Origin: Longimicrobiaceae bacterium
Lineage (GTDB): Bacteria > Gemmatimonadota > Gemmatimonadetes > Longimicrobiales > Longimicrobiaceae
NCBI GenBank assembly: GCA_036375715.1
Contig: DASVBS010000081.1
Span: 62,001 to 126,000, forward strand
DNA length: 64,000 nt
Reading direction: 5' to 3'
Shown: one piece after another, positions 1 through 9,524 of the stretch
Layout of the letters: every line of letters starts with the position of its first letter
How positions within the stretch are numbered: the first letter of the stretch is position 1
The notes under the pieces: model-generated
Database searches by the model: none
What the model was told of the DNA's origin: nothing
Seen by the model: the letters and a program-made list of their open reading frames with translations, nothing else
Translations under genes and position numbers: made by a program

Positions 1-75
1 TCGCGCCCCGCACCAGCGACGGTCGAGAAGTGTCGGACCAGAATCGATGGCCGAATCAGGGTCAGCCCCGCGGCA

Positions 76-1029
76 TCAGCGCCACCCCGCGTCGTACCCG
101 CGCCGCATCAACCCGCGCGCCTCGCGCCGCAACGCCTGCCAACCACTTCGCACCCGACCGGGAAGATCCACGTCGATCGTGTGCCTCAGGCGTCGTCCGA
201 CGCGGCGGTCGTCGGGCGCACCCTCTCGTCCCCACCGCGGACGCGCCGGCTCGGAGATCCGCTCGATCACCTCTTCGACTTCGGTCTCGCGCTGCAGATC
301 GAGACCGGCGTAGTTCACGGCCAGATCGGCCTGTGAGATGATGCCCACCAGCGACCCGTCCCTGCCGGTGACCGGAACGCGACGCACGCGCTCGCGCTTC
401 ATCAGCGCGAAGACATCCCGCACATGATCGTTCTCGAAGACGGTGTGCGGATCCTTCGACATGATCTCGCGGACCGCCGTCTTCTTCAGGTCCTTCCCTT
501 CCGCGGCGGCCCGGATGGCAATGTCCCGGTCGGTGACGATTCCCTCGAGGCGCTGCGATTCTTCGCTCTCGATCACCGGCATCACCCCCACGTCGAGGTC
601 GCGCATGCGCTGGGCAACCTCCTGAACCGGAGTGTCCGCTGTGACCGCCTCCGGATTGCGCGTCATGATTTCAGCGGCACGAACCGTGTCCGCCGTTTCG
701 CCCCGGACAGGCTCCTCCAGCTTCCGACGCCATCCTCCCCCTCCATACCACTCCATCCTTCCGGGCTCGGGTTCGAACGCCTGATCGCGGACCGGTCCAT
801 GTGACCGCGCCTCGTAGCGCGATCGGCTGCCCGTCCGGAAGGGCGCATCGTAGCTGGCGGCGTAGCCGAACCTCTCTCGCCGCAGGGCGCCCCGGAACGG
901 CCGATCGTACTCCTGCCAACGCCGATGGTACTCCTGCCACGGCCCCGCTTCACGGCTCCGTCCGAACCGAGCGCGGCCGCTGAAAGACTCGTCGTACCGA
1001 CCGCGATAGTCTCTCGCATAGCGCTGCAT
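76..1029 (-). CDS. CBS-domain pair protein with disordered Arg/Tyr-rich N-terminus
   Basis: 317 aa. Residues about 120-180 and 185-240 form two CBS repeats; 'IMTRNPEAVTADTPVQEV' opens the first and 'IMSKDPHTVFENDHVRDVF' the second, followed by 'VGIISQADLAV'. Such Bateman modules bind adenine nucleotides and act as energy sensors or regulators, so the protein is probably a cytoplasmic signalling protein. The first ~110 residues are Arg/Tyr/Gly/Phe-rich and low-complexity, which is unusual for the family and suggests disorder. I chose the ATG at 1029 because GGAGGT sits 4 nt upstream; a longer reading from 1101 lacks such a site. Divergent from the membrane protein at 1179. Function beyond nucleotide sensing is unknown. 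Confidence 0.85.
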   Translation of the reverse strand: MQRYARDYRGRYDESFSGRARFGRSREAGPWQEYHRRWQEYDRPFRGALRRERFGYAASYDAPFRTGSRSRYEARSHGPVRDQAFEPEPGRMEWYGGGGWRRKLEEPVRGETADTVRAAEIMTRNPEAVTADTPVQEVAQRMRDLDVGVMPVIESEESQRLEGIVTDRDIAIRAAAEGKDLKKTAVREIMSKDPHTVFENDHVRDVFALMKRERVRRVPVTGRDGSLVGIISQADLAVNYAGLDLQRETEVEEVIERISEPARPRWGREGAPDDRRVGRRLRHTIDVDLPGRVRSGWQALRREARGLMRRGYDAGWR

Positions 1030-1178
1030 CGCCACCTCCGAAGCCTCGATTTCGTCCGACTTCGCCCGACTTCGCGCGGCCGCAACTTCTCGGCCATCCA
1101 CGGCGAACGTCCGGCGTCCCTTTATCGTGGCGAGGTGGCGGAATATCTTGGTACTTTCACAATCGACGAGAGAGGTGG

Positions 1179-1871
1179 ATGGCTACGCTCGCAAAACCCG
1201 GAGGATCCGCCGTGGATCGCAAGCTGGTAAAACGGTGGATCCAGTTGATGGCCGGGCTATTCGGGTGTGGCCTCGCCGTCGCGCTCATGATTCGGAGCCG
1301 CCTGGGGCTCGGTCCCTGGGACGCGTTCCACGTCGGGCTGCATCGGATCACTGGCCTTACCGTCGGCACGGTCAGCATCCTGGTCGGGGTGGCCATCCTC
1401 TTCGGAACCTGGTTTCTGGGAGTACGGCCCGGGTTGGGGACGCTGGTGAACATGGTGATGATCGGCGTCTTCATGGACCTGCTGCTGCTGGTCACCCCTG
1501 AGGCCGGAGGCATCCTGACGGCTTTCGTTTACTACGGGGCGGGGATCATCGTCTTCGGGCTCGCCACGGGGATGTATCTCGGCGCGGGGCTCGGAAGCGG
1601 CCCCCGGGACGGGCTCATGATCGCCGTCAGCGAGATCAGAGGGCTGAGCGTCCGTCGGGTGCGCACCTTCATCGAGCTGGCCGTTCTGGTCGCGGGCTGG
1701 TTGATGGGCGCTCAGGTTGGTATCGGAACCATCGTGTTCGCGCTGACAATCGGGCCCGCCACACAATGGGGAATGCAGCTCGCGGGCGTGACGGTCCACC
1801 CGCGGGCGGCGTCGTCTGCTGCCATTGCCGAAGCAGCGCGTAACTCGACTGGAGATCGCCGCGTCGCCTGA
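1179..1871 (+). CDS. YczE/YitT-type integral membrane protein
   Basis: 230 aa (219 if translation starts at GTG 1212). Five or so hydrophobic helices, with the repeated glycine-rich signatures 'RSRLGLGPWDAFHVGL' and 'GAGLGSGPRDGLMIA', which are hallmarks of the YczE-like membrane family (COG2364). Substrate and function of this family are unsettled; a transport or secretion-related role is only guessed. Two starts are possible: ATG 1179 preceded by GAGAGGTGG, or GTG 1212 preceded by GGAGGA with ideal spacing. The homologous region begins after the GTG, so the shorter form is quite possible. The C-terminal tail (Ala/Arg-rich) is probably cytoplasmic. Confidence 0.8.
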   Translation: MATLAKPGGSAVDRKLVKRWIQLMAGLFGCGLAVALMIRSRLGLGPWDAFHVGLHRITGLTVGTVSILVGVAILFGTWFLGVRPGLGTLVNMVMIGVFMDLLLLVTPEAGGILTAFVYYGAGIIVFGLATGMYLGAGLGSGPRDGLMIAVSEIRGLSVRRVRTFIELAVLVAGWLMGAQVGIGTIVFALTIGPATQWGMQLAGVTVHPRAASSAAIAEAARNSTGDRRVA

Positions 1872-1926
1872 TCTCCCTCGCCGTCCCCCCGCGATTCCCA
1901 TCACCGACTGGGCACGGAGGCAATCG

Positions 1927-3273
1927 ATGAGTGAGACATCGCTGGTGGCCCTTCCCGCCGCGAGCACGAAAGCCATCCGCACCACCACGGCCTTCCTCAA
2001 CCGGGTCTTTCCGCCCCCTCGCAGATTCGGCATCCGCCTCTGGACGGGTGAGACACTGCCGGTCGAAGGGACGCCTGCCTTCACGCTGGTGTTGAACTCG
2101 CCGGGCAGCCTTCGGCGCATGTTCACCCCGCCTGTGGAGCTTTCGATGGGGGAAGCGTACCTGCGGGGGGATTTTCATGTCGAAGGGGACATGAGCGCCG
2201 CCTTCGACATCGTCCCCGCGGCGCGGGCTGCCTTCAGCTCGCCCTCCGAGGTCGCCTCACTAGCCGTGCGGTGGCTACGCCTCCCGGATGGCAGGAATGA
2301 CATAGAGTACGGAATTCATCCGCCGGCGCGGCTGAGAGGCCGTCGTGGCACGCGGAGCCGGGACCAGGCGGCGATCCAATACCATTACGATGTAGGCAAC
2401 GACTTCTACCAGCTCTTCCTGGACCGGCGCATGGTGTATTCGTGCGCTTACTTTCCCACAGGAACGGAGGATCTCGACGCCGCTCAGGAAGCCAAGCTCG
2501 AGTTGATCTGCCGGAAGCTCAGGCTGAAGCCTGGCGAGCGGCTGCTCGACATCGGCTGCGGATGGGGTGGGATGCTGATCTACGCCGCGGAGCGCTACGG
2601 CGTGGAAGGCGTGGGGGTTACGCTCAGTCGCGCGCAGCTGGAGCTGGGAAGGGAGAGGGTCCGGCAGGCGGGTCTGGAGAAGTTGATTCGCCTCGAGCTG
2701 CTCGACTACCGCGACCTCACCGGCCCGCCCTTCGACAAGATCGTGAGCATCGGAATGTTCGAGCACGTCGGTCGGCAGGGGCGCGCAGAGTACTTTTCGC
2801 AGGCGTTTCGACTGCTGAAGCCCGGTGGCCTCTTCCTGAACCACGCGATCTCAGACCGCCCACACATTCCGCCGCGGGGTCTGACCGACATGGTCTCCAG
2901 AGCGCTGGAGACGGTGATGGTCGGGAAGCAGCACTTCCGCAAGCGCTACATCTTTCCGGATGGCGAGCTGATGCCGGTAAGCGAAGCGAACCTGGAGGCG
3001 GAGACAGCCGGATTCGAGGTCCGCGACGTGGAGAATCTGCGGGAGCACTACGCCGAGACGATCCGGCACTGGCTGCGACGGCTCCGGCAGCGCCAGAAAG
3101 AGGCGATCGAGATCGCGGGCGAGCCGCTCTACCGGCTGTGGGAGCTGTACCTGGCGGGGTGCATCTACCACTTCGACACCGCCCTCATCAGCGTCAATCA
3201 GTCCCTGCTGGTGCGCCCGGTGGATGGGCGCGCGGGGCTCCCCTGGTCACGAGCGGATCTCTACAGGGAGTGA
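1927..3273 (+). CDS. cfa: Cyclopropane-fatty-acyl-phospholipid synthase family methyltransferase
   Basis: 448 aa. It transfers a methylene group from S-adenosylmethionine to unsaturated acyl chains of membrane phospholipids, at the cytoplasmic membrane. SAM motif I 'LLDIGCGWGGM' lies at residues 206-216; 'YHYDVGNDFYQLFLD' and 'YSCAYFPTG' just before it, and 'SIGMFEHVG' after, are diagnostic of CFA synthases. The N-terminal ~130 residues are the lipid-binding domain. Start ATG 1927 is chosen for the upstream GGAGG; an in-frame upstream ATG at 1825 would overlap the preceding gene. Its 5' spacing from the YczE-type gene (55 nt) permits co-transcription. Related SAM enzymes with other lipid products cannot be excluded. 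Confidence 0.93.
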   Translation: MSETSLVALPAASTKAIRTTTAFLNRVFPPPRRFGIRLWTGETLPVEGTPAFTLVLNSPGSLRRMFTPPVELSMGEAYLRGDFHVEGDMSAAFDIVPAARAAFSSPSEVASLAVRWLRLPDGRNDIEYGIHPPARLRGRRGTRSRDQAAIQYHYDVGNDFYQLFLDRRMVYSCAYFPTGTEDLDAAQEAKLELICRKLRLKPGERLLDIGCGWGGMLIYAAERYGVEGVGVTLSRAQLELGRERVRQAGLEKLIRLELLDYRDLTGPPFDKIVSIGMFEHVGRQGRAEYFSQAFRLLKPGGLFLNHAISDRPHIPPRGLTDMVSRALETVMVGKQHFRKRYIFPDGELMPVSEANLEAETAGFEVRDVENLREHYAETIRHWLRRLRQRQKEAIEIAGEPLYRLWELYLAGCIYHFDTALISVNQSLLVRPVDGRAGLPWSRADLYRE

Positions 3274-3357
3274 GGGCGCCGTCCGAAACTTCTCCAATGG
3301 GGGTGGGTAGAATCCGCATCCGCTCCCCCGACCATTCCCGTGTTGGAGAAGTATGGG

Positions 3358-3621
3358 ATGAATCATCGCGACGTCTGGTTCGTCGGTCTGCTCGCGCTCG
3401 CGTACCTTTACCTCGATGCCGCCAGCCTCGCACCGCGGCGGGAGGCCCTCGCCCGAGGTCGTGCTTTCCTGCCCCCGCCCGAGGAGGCGCCTGAGCCGAG
3501 CGGCTTCGCCCTTTCGGAAACCTGCCCGCGGGATCTGACCCACCCGGTCAAGCTCCGCCCCGCCGACGGAGCCAAGTGGTGTCTGGTCTGCGATGAAGGT
3601 TTCTACCCGGCCCTGAGTTGA
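3358..3621 (+). CDS. Small membrane-anchored protein with C-terminal Cys pair
   Basis: 87 aa. One N-terminal hydrophobic helix (about residues 8-25, 'VWFVGLLALAYLYLDAASL') followed by a Pro-rich linker and a conserved-looking tail 'DGAAKWCLVCDEGFYP' in spirit: the visible motif is WCLVC with an earlier lone Cys (SETCPRD). The cysteines could bind a metal or form a disulfide. The start ATG 3358 has GGAGAAG 5' of it; GTG 3340 would add six residues. I do not recognise a family. It ends 7 nt before the convergent ATPase gene. Confidence 0.55.
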   Translation: MNHRDVWFVGLLALAYLYLDAASLAPRREALARGRAFLPPPEEAPEPSGFALSETCPRDLTHPVKLRPADGAKWCLVCDEGFYPALS

Positions 3622-3628
3622 TCCTCCC

Positions 3629-5083
3629 TCACTCCAGATCCAGGCCGTAAGGAAAATTTGAGCTTCCGCCCTTGCCCCGCCGCTCCTGCCGGGCGCGGGT
3701 GAAGACCCCGCTGTCCGCCCGGGAGATGCGCCGATGCGCGGCAAGGCCTTCCAGTATCAGCTCTACCGCGGCAACGTCGGCGGCTCGACTTTCCTGAGGG
3801 TAGAGAGCGGACTCGCGGTACGCGTCCTCCAGCCCCGGCACAGCAACCAGGGCTTTCCAGCAAACCTCAGCGCCGGCAGTATCCGAGATCTGGAGGACGC
3901 CGCCCCGGTCGAAATAGTCGATGACCTCCCCGAGTAGATCGGGGTCCCAGTACTGGTCGAAGAGATCCCTGGCCGCCGCGGCGATCAGGTCGCGGGCGAT
4001 CCTGTCGGCACCCTGCAGCTCCCCCTCATACTCCAGCTCCACCTTGCCGGTGATGGCCGGCAGTGCAGCATAGACGTCGGCCACGCGCGGGACGATGACC
4101 TCTTCGCCGGTGATTACCGCCCTGCGCTCCGCGTTGGACACGGCGGTCTCCATCATCGTAATCGGCATCCGCTGCGAGACGCCGCTCCGGCGATCGATGC
4201 GTTTGTCCTCCCGGGCGAGGAAGGCGGTGCGTTCGATCAGCTCGGCAATGAAGGGCGGAATGTCGATGTGCCGACCGTCGCGATCGAGCCAGGCCTCCTG
4301 CAGGGTGATCCCGATCCCGTCCTCGATCGAGCGCGGGTAGTGGGTGAGGATCTCCGTTCCGATCCGATCCTTGAGGGGAGTGATGATCTTTCCGCGCGCC
4401 GTGTAGTCTTCAGGGTTGGCGCTGAAGACGAGCAGCACGTCCAGAGGTAGGCGAACGGGATAGCCTTTGATCTGGATATCCCCTTCCTGCATGACGTTGA
4501 ACAGGGCCACCTGTACGCGCCCGGCCAGGTCCGGGAGCTCGTTCACGGCGAAGATGCCCCGGTTCGCGCGCGGGAGGAGGCCGAAGTGGATGGTGAGCTC
4601 GTCAGAGAGAAGATGGCCTCCCCGCGCGGCGCGGATCGGGTCCACGTCTCCGATCAGGTCGGCCACGGTCACGTCGGGGGTGGCGAGTTTCTCCACGTAG
4701 CGCGAGTCGCGCCCGATCCACTCGATGGGAGCGTCGTCGCCCTGCTGCTCGAGCAGCAATCTGCCCTGCTTGGAGATGGGGTTGAAGGGGTCGTCGTTCA
4801 CCTCCGAGCCGGCCAGCACCGGGATCTCGGGGTCGAGCAAATCGACGAGCTGGCGGAGGATTCGGCTCTTGGCCTGCCCGCGGAGCCCCAAGAGGATGAA
4901 GTTGTGCCGCGAGAGAATGGCGTTGACGAGCGCCGGCACCACGGTGTCCTCGTACCCGATGATGCCGGGCAGGACCGGCTCCCCCGACCGGAGGCGCTGG
5001 ATCAGGTTCTCGCGCAGCTCCTGCTTGACCGTGCGCGGACGATATCCGGATCGACGGAGCTCACCGACAGTGGTGGGACGCAT
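3629..5083 (-). CDS. MoxR/ChlI-type AAA+ ATPase (magnesium-chelatase-like)
   Basis: 484 aa. The central AAA+ module contains a P-loop at residues 66-73 (GLRGQAKS), the segment 'RGIFAVNELPDLAGRVQVALFNVMQEG' region corresponding to the Walker B/ChlI-specific insert, and 'VFSANPEDYTARGKIITPLKDR' around the sensor-1 position. This layout matches ChlI-like chaperone ATPases rather than a true Mg-chelatase: no ChlD/BchH partner is nearby and no VWA gene follows. Such proteins usually remodel or load metal centres. The P-loop is degenerate (RGQAKS instead of GxGKS/T), and the Walker B Glu context is ENELPD-like rather than DE. Divergent from lon, separated by 427 bp. Exact role unknown. Confidence 0.85.
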   Translation of the reverse strand: MRPTTVGELRRSGYRPRTVKQELRENLIQRLRSGEPVLPGIIGYEDTVVPALVNAILSRHNFILLGLRGQAKSRILRQLVDLLDPEIPVLAGSEVNDDPFNPISKQGRLLLEQQGDDAPIEWIGRDSRYVEKLATPDVTVADLIGDVDPIRAARGGHLLSDELTIHFGLLPRANRGIFAVNELPDLAGRVQVALFNVMQEGDIQIKGYPVRLPLDVLLVFSANPEDYTARGKIITPLKDRIGTEILTHYPRSIEDGIGITLQEAWLDRDGRHIDIPPFIAELIERTAFLAREDKRIDRRSGVSQRMPITMMETAVSNAERRAVITGEEVIVPRVADVYAALPAITGKVELEYEGELQGADRIARDLIAAAARDLFDQYWDPDLLGEVIDYFDRGGVLQISDTAGAEVCWKALVAVPGLEDAYRESALYPQESRAADVAAVELILEGLAAHRRISRADSGVFTRARQERRGKGGSSNFPYGLDLE

Positions 5084-5510
5084 CAGCGAATCGGTTCAGG
5101 GTACGATCGTGTCCGGGCGCGAATCGTTTCGGACGAAGTCGTTCCGCAATCGCTCTCCCTTCGAGCAGCGGCGAACAGGTTCCAGGGACAGGATAGGCGC
5201 AGCGCTGTCCGCTTGCAAACGCGCGCGGCTCGCGGAGACCGGCCTGCCACGAACGCGCGCTTCCATGCCGTTGCGGCACGGTTATCTTGCTGGTTCCGCC
5301 GATACGGCAGAACCGGCGGGAATGCACTTAAATTCAAGAAAATCAGTGTGTTTCGGCCCGGCACAACACCTGTGAGGGAGGGTACGACGGTGGCAGCGAT
5401 TGTGCTATGCACTTGCTCCGGGACACGCCGCCCGGGCCAGAAAGAATGGCGAAGGTGCACACGACGTCCGGTGAAGGTTGCCGGAAGTCGACTGTGAGAA
5501 AGGATAGATC
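5084..5510. other. Intergenic region between divergent ATPase and lon genes
   Basis: 427 bp. It must hold both divergent promoters, but I find no convincing -35/-10 pair, no CIRCE heat-shock dyad and no terminator. It is locally less GC-rich around 5310-5350, just upstream of lon, which is where a promoter would be expected. Confidence 0.4.
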
Positions 5511-8195
5511 ATGAGCGAAAGAATAATGCTTCCCGTCCTGCCTCTGCGGGAGACCGTGGTCTTCCCGGGGGTCGCCGTGCCGATCTCGGCCGGCCGGCCG
5601 GGGACGCTGAAGGCGATCGAAGCGGCACTCGGCGCGGATCGCAGGGTCTTCGCCGTGGCTCAGAAGGAGAATCGCGACGAGGTAGAGATCGACAACCTCT
5701 ACACCGTCGGTACCATCGTGCGGATCGCTCAGGTCCAGCGCGGCGTCGGCGGCATGCAGCTCCTCATCCACGGCGAGGAGCGAGCGCTGGCCCTCAACTA
5801 CACCGATACGCCGGACCAGGGGCTTCGCGCGGGCGTGGTGCCGATGGAGCAGCTCGACCCGGTGGCGCCGGAGGACGCGGCGTTCCAGGCGCTCTTCCGC
5901 GAGGTACGCGAGCGCGCGGCCGAGCTGGGCAAGCGGAGGGGAATTCCGCCCGAGATGCTCCAGCAGTTCCTGGACGGGGTGACGGAGCCGGGACCGTTTG
6001 CGGACCTGGTCACGTTCTACCTGGAGGTCGATTCCGCGACCAAGCAGCGTCTACTGGAGATGCTCTCGGTGGAGGAGCGGCTGCGCACCTTGCTGGTCCT
6101 GATCGAGCGGCAGCTCGCCCTGATCGAGGCGCAGGAGGACATCCAGCAGCAGGTGCAGGAGGAGCTGGGCGAGCGGCAGCGAGAGATGCTGCTGCGCGAA
6201 CAGCTCAAGGCCATTCAGCGCGAGCTGGGTGAGGACGAGGAGGGACGCGAGTCAGAGGAGCTGCGTCGTCGCCTCGAGGCGCTGCAGCTCCCCGAGGCAG
6301 CGCGGGAAGAGGTCGAGCGCGAGCTCGGGCGCCTGGAGCGCACCAGTCCGCAGAGCGCGGAATACCAGGTCATCCGCACCTACCTCGAGACCGTCGCCGA
6401 CCTGCCCTGGAACGAGCGGACCGAGGACAAGCTGGACCTCAAAGCCGCCGAGGAGATCCTCGAGGAGGATCACTACGGCCTGCAGGACGTCAAGGACCGG
6501 GTGCTCGAGTTCCTGGCGGTGCGGCAGCTCGCCGCGCGGCGGGCGGTCGAGGAGGTGGACGAAGAGCGCGCCCGGGCGGAGGCCGAGGCTGCCGATGCGG
6601 CTGGCGAAGCGGCAGCGTCCGAAGCGGCGGCTTCCGCGGACCGCTCGGATGGCGCCTACAGTGAGGCGGAGAAGGAGGACCAGCCGGTGGAAGAGCAGGC
6701 TCCGGCGGCAGAGTCCGAGCCGAGCGACGGTACCCGGGAGCGCGTCGAGGCCACTTCGCGGGCCACGGCCAAGGGGCCGATCCTGCTCTTCACGGGGCCT
6801 CCGGGCGTTGGTAAGACCTCCATCGCCAAGAGCATTGCCCGCGCGCTGGGACGAAAGTACGTGCGCATCGCTCTGGGCGGTGTGCGTGACGAGGCAGACA
6901 TCCGCGGCCACCGGCGGACGTACGTGGGTGCGATGCCGGGGCGTATCGTGCAGGCGCTGAAGCAGGCGAAGTCGCGCAACCCAGTGATCCTGTTGGACGA
7001 GGTGGACAAGTTGGGTGTGTCGCTGCAGGGCGATCCGTCGAGCGCCCTGCTCGAGGTGCTCGACCCGGCGCAGAACCACGAGTTCACCGATCACTATCTG
7101 GGCGTGCCGTTCGACCTGTCCGAGGTCCTGTTCATCGCCACGGCGAACTACGTCCAGAACATCCCGGCGCCGCTCCTGGACCGGATGGAGACGGTCGACT
7201 TCCGTGGCTACACGGAGCAGGAGAAGCAGCAGATTGCCGAGCGGTACCTGATTCCGCGCCAGCGTGAGGAGGCAGGGCTCGAGGCCGACGAGTTCAGCAT
7301 CAGCCCCAAGGCACTGAGTCTGGTGATCTCGGAGTACACCCGTGAGGCGGGCGTGCGGCAGCTCGAGCGGGAAATCGGGAAGCTGGCCCGCAAGGCGGCC
7401 CGTCGCATCGCCGCCGGGCGGACGAAGCGCGTGCGCGTCAGTGAGAAGCAGGTGCGGGAATTCCTGGGTCGCTCGCGCGTGCACCCCGAGAAGGCCGGTG
7501 GGGAGAACCTCGTCGGGGTGGCTACGGGCATGTACTACACGCCCATGGGTGGTGACATCATGTTCATCGAGGTCAGCGCCTCGCAGCGGAGTGCTCAGGT
7601 TGCCGGGGAGGCCGAGAGCGGTGCGACCGGCATGGGTAACCTGGTGCTCACCGGGCAGCTCGGGGACGTGATGAAGGAGTCCGCGCGTGCAGGACTTACC
7701 TACGCAAGGGCGCACGCCGTGCGGTACGGAATCGATCCCCGGAAGGCCTGGGGATCTGAGATCCACATCCACGTGCCGGCCGGTGCGATTCCGAAGGACG
7801 GACCGTCCGCCGGTGTGGCCATGGCCACGGCGCTGGTGTCGGCGCTCTCCGACCGTCCGGTGCGTTCGGACGTCGCCATGACCGGCGAGATCACGCTCAC
7901 CGGGCGCGTCTTGCCGATCGGCGGGGTGAAGGAGAAGCTGCTGGGCGCCTATCGCGCGGGGATCAAGACGGTGATCATCCCCAAGGCGAATACCGCGGAC
8001 CTGGAGGATCTGCCCTCTGAGGTCCTGAAGGCTCTGGAGATCCACCCCGTCGAGACGATCGATGAGGTGCTGGCCCTGGCGCTGGAGGGAGCCTCCTTCA
8101 GCGCCGAGGGGACGCTCCGCTTCCCGCCGCTGGCGGGGAGTGGCGGCCCGCGCGCGGCCGAGTCGGAGCCGCGTCTGCACGGCCCGAGAGGGTGA
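5511..8195 (+). CDS. lon: ATP-dependent Lon protease with acidic insertion before Walker A
   Basis: 894 aa; the usual length is about 800. Cytoplasmic ATP-dependent serine protease that degrades damaged and regulatory proteins. N-terminal LON substrate domain (residues 1-200), long coiled-coil segment (200-300), AAA+ module with Walker A GPPGVGKT at 429-436 and Walker B '[10 protein letters not shown]', and a C-terminal protease domain with catalytic Ser766 in 'PKDGPSAGV' and Lys809 in '[10 protein letters not shown]'. Unusual: about 78 residues, Ala/Glu-rich and apparently disordered (about 343-420), are inserted between 'LAVRQLA' and 'KGPILLF', where typical Lon has none. The C-terminal ~30 residues are also extra. 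All catalytic residues are intact, so it should be active. Confidence 0.97.
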   Translation: MSERIMLPVLPLRETVVFPGVAVPISAGRPGTLKAIEAALGADRRVFAVAQKENRDEVEIDNLYTVGTIVRIAQVQRGVGGMQLLIHGEERALALNYTDTPDQGLRAGVVPMEQLDPVAPEDAAFQALFREVRERAAELGKRRGIPPEMLQQFLDGVTEPGPFADLVTFYLEVDSATKQRLLEMLSVEERLRTLLVLIERQLALIEAQEDIQQQVQEELGERQREMLLREQLKAIQRELGEDEEGRESEELRRRLEALQLPEAAREEVERELGRLERTSPQSAEYQVIRTYLETVADLPWNERTEDKLDLKAAEEILEEDHYGLQDVKDRVLEFLAVRQLAARRAVEEVDEERARAEAEAADAAGEAAASEAAASADRSDGAYSEAEKEDQPVEEQAPAAESEPSDGTRERVEATSRATAKGPILLFTGPPGVGKTSIAKSIARALGRKYVRIALGGVRDEADIRGHRRTYVGAMPGRIVQALKQAKSRNPVILLDEVDKLGVSLQGDPSSALLEVLDPAQNHEFTDHYLGVPFDLSEVLFIATANYVQNIPAPLLDRMETVDFRGYTEQEKQQIAERYLIPRQREEAGLEADEFSISPKALSLVISEYTREAGVRQLEREIGKLARKAARRIAAGRTKRVRVSEKQVREFLGRSRVHPEKAGGENLVGVATGMYYTPMGGDIMFIEVSASQRSAQVAGEAESGATGMGNLVLTGQLGDVMKESARAGLTYARAHAVRYGIDPRKAWGSEIHIHVPAGAIPKDGPSAGVAMATALVSALSDRPVRSDVAMTGEITLTGRVLPIGGVKEKLLGAYRAGIKTVIIPKANTADLEDLPSEVLKALEIHPVETIDEVLALALEGASFSAEGTLRFPPLAGSGGPRAAESEPRLHGPRG

Positions 8196-8219
8196 TGCGA
8201 TGGTAATCCGCTGATCGGA

Positions 8220-9209
8220 ATGCGAGCCGTCGTCATCACCCGGCCGGGTGGGCCGGAGGTCCTGGAGATCCAGGAAAGGGAGGTGCCGGAGCCGGGGCCC
8301 GGGCAGATCCGCGTGCGGGTACGCACGACGGCGCTCAACCGGGCCGACCTTCTGCAGCGCCGGGGCGGCTATGCCGCCCCGGCCAATTTTCCACCCGACA
8401 TTCCGGGGCTGGAGTACGCGGGCGTCGTGGACGCGCTCGGGTCTGGAGCAGGCTTGTGGGCGGTCGGGAGTCGGGTGATGGGCATCGTCGGTGGGGGCGG
8501 ACACGCGGAATACGTCTGCGTGCACGAACGAGAAGCGATGCGGATCCCCCACAACCTCTCCTGGGAGGAAGCCGGCGCAATTCCCGAAGCCTTTCTCACC
8601 GCGTACGACGCCCTCTTCCGACAGCTCGAAGTGCAGATGGGCGACCGGTTGCTGATCCACGCCGTCGGGAGCGGGGTCGGCACCGCCGCGGTGCAGCTCG
8701 CCAGGGCCGCCTCGGTGCGCACGATCGGGACCTCGCGCACCGCCTCGAAACTGCAGCGTGTGCTCGAGCTCGGCCTCGACGTGGGGATCGACTCCTCGCA
8801 GCAGGACTGGAGGGAGCAGGTGAAGGTGGCGACCGAAGGGGAAGGGGTCAACGCGGTCCTGGATCTGGTGGGCGGCAGGTTCATCCAGGACGACCTGAGA
8901 GTGCTCGCGCCGCGCGGGAAGGCGATCGTGGTGGGACTGGTCGGCGGAGCTTCTGCCGAGCTCGATCTCGGGCTGCTCCTGCGGCGTCGACTGACCCTGA
9001 TGGGGACCGTTCTGCGCACCCGCCCGGTCGAGGAGAAGATCGCTCTTGCGCGAGAGTTCTCGGACAGCGTGTTACCACTGTTTGCGTCCGGACGGATCAA
9101 GCCGGTCGTAGACCGCGTGTACCCGATTGAGGAGATCCGTCAGGCCCACGCCGTGATGGAGGCCAACCAGACGTTCGGCAAGATCGTGCTGCGCTGGGAG
9201 GAGGAGTAG
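8220..9209 (+). CDS. NAD(P)H:quinone oxidoreductase, PIG3/Qor type
   Basis: 329 aa, a medium-chain dehydrogenase/reductase without catalytic zinc ligands. N-terminal GroES-like fold opens with 'MRAVVITRPGGPEVLEI'; 'NRADLLQRRGGYAAP' is the signature of the TP53I3/PIG3-like quinone oxidoreductases. The Rossmann nucleotide motif is 'AVGSGVGTAAVQLA' near residue 145. It reduces quinones or enone electrophiles in the cytoplasm, a detoxification role. It lies 24 nt downstream of lon on the same strand and may be read from the same transcript. The ribosome binding site upstream of ATG 8220 is weak. Confidence 0.9.
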   Translation: MRAVVITRPGGPEVLEIQEREVPEPGPGQIRVRVRTTALNRADLLQRRGGYAAPANFPPDIPGLEYAGVVDALGSGAGLWAVGSRVMGIVGGGGHAEYVCVHEREAMRIPHNLSWEEAGAIPEAFLTAYDALFRQLEVQMGDRLLIHAVGSGVGTAAVQLARAASVRTIGTSRTASKLQRVLELGLDVGIDSSQQDWREQVKVATEGEGVNAVLDLVGGRFIQDDLRVLAPRGKAIVVGLVGGASAELDLGLLLRRRLTLMGTVLRTRPVEEKIALAREFSDSVLPLFASGRIKPVVDRVYPIEEIRQAHAVMEANQTFGKIVLRWEEE

Positions 9210-9241
9210 CAGCACTCACGGCGGCTGCCGGCGCCGCGGCC

Positions 9242-9270
9242 GGGATTACGAATTACGAATTACGAATTAC
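9242..9270. repeat. Tandem GAATTAC heptamers, copy 1
   Basis: GGGATTAC followed by three exact GAATTAC units. The same 29-nt string occurs at 50790-50818, and an inverted array lies at 50892-50922. It is much more AT-rich than the surroundings and lies just downstream of the quinone oxidoreductase gene. Dispersed intergenic repeat of unknown function. Confidence 0.8.
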
Positions 9271-9310
9271 TAATTGCCGGATACCGGCTGGGGGTGCGGG
9301 TGCGGGTTAC

Positions 9311-9478
9311 TCTGCAGGGGCGCCTCTTGTGGGTGCCCCCACGGAGATGCTGGGGGCGAGCGCAGATTGGCTCTTGCCCGGGCGGCGAGCCCTTGGGCGG
9401 TCGACCGGATTGGAGATGGCGTCCCGGAACCCTCATTTCCTGCAGTGCGGGCGCCCACAAGGTGACGCCCCTACAGGC
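9311..9478. repeat. REPIN-like element with imperfect inverted ends
   Basis: The left end (9311-9340; core GGGGCGCCTCTTGTGGGTG) is the imperfect reverse complement of the right end (9449-9478; core GGGCGCCCACAAGGTGACG). Two inverted REP-like sequences enclosing about 110 bp make a REPIN-style or MITE-like unit. A single related copy occurs at 21904-21937. It occupies the space between the convergent quinone oxidoreductase and protease genes. No transposase is present in the window. Confidence 0.6.
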
Positions 9479-9524
9479 GGATCTGGTTGCCGACTGCGGA
9501 CCCCGGGGTTCCTGACGGCGTCAT

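Noticed and set aside
5275-5300. Sigma-54-like box upstream of lon (GGCACGG...TTGC)
   Set aside because: The TTGC lies 2 bp too far from the GG element compared with the strict -24/-12 spacing, and no activator sites are near.
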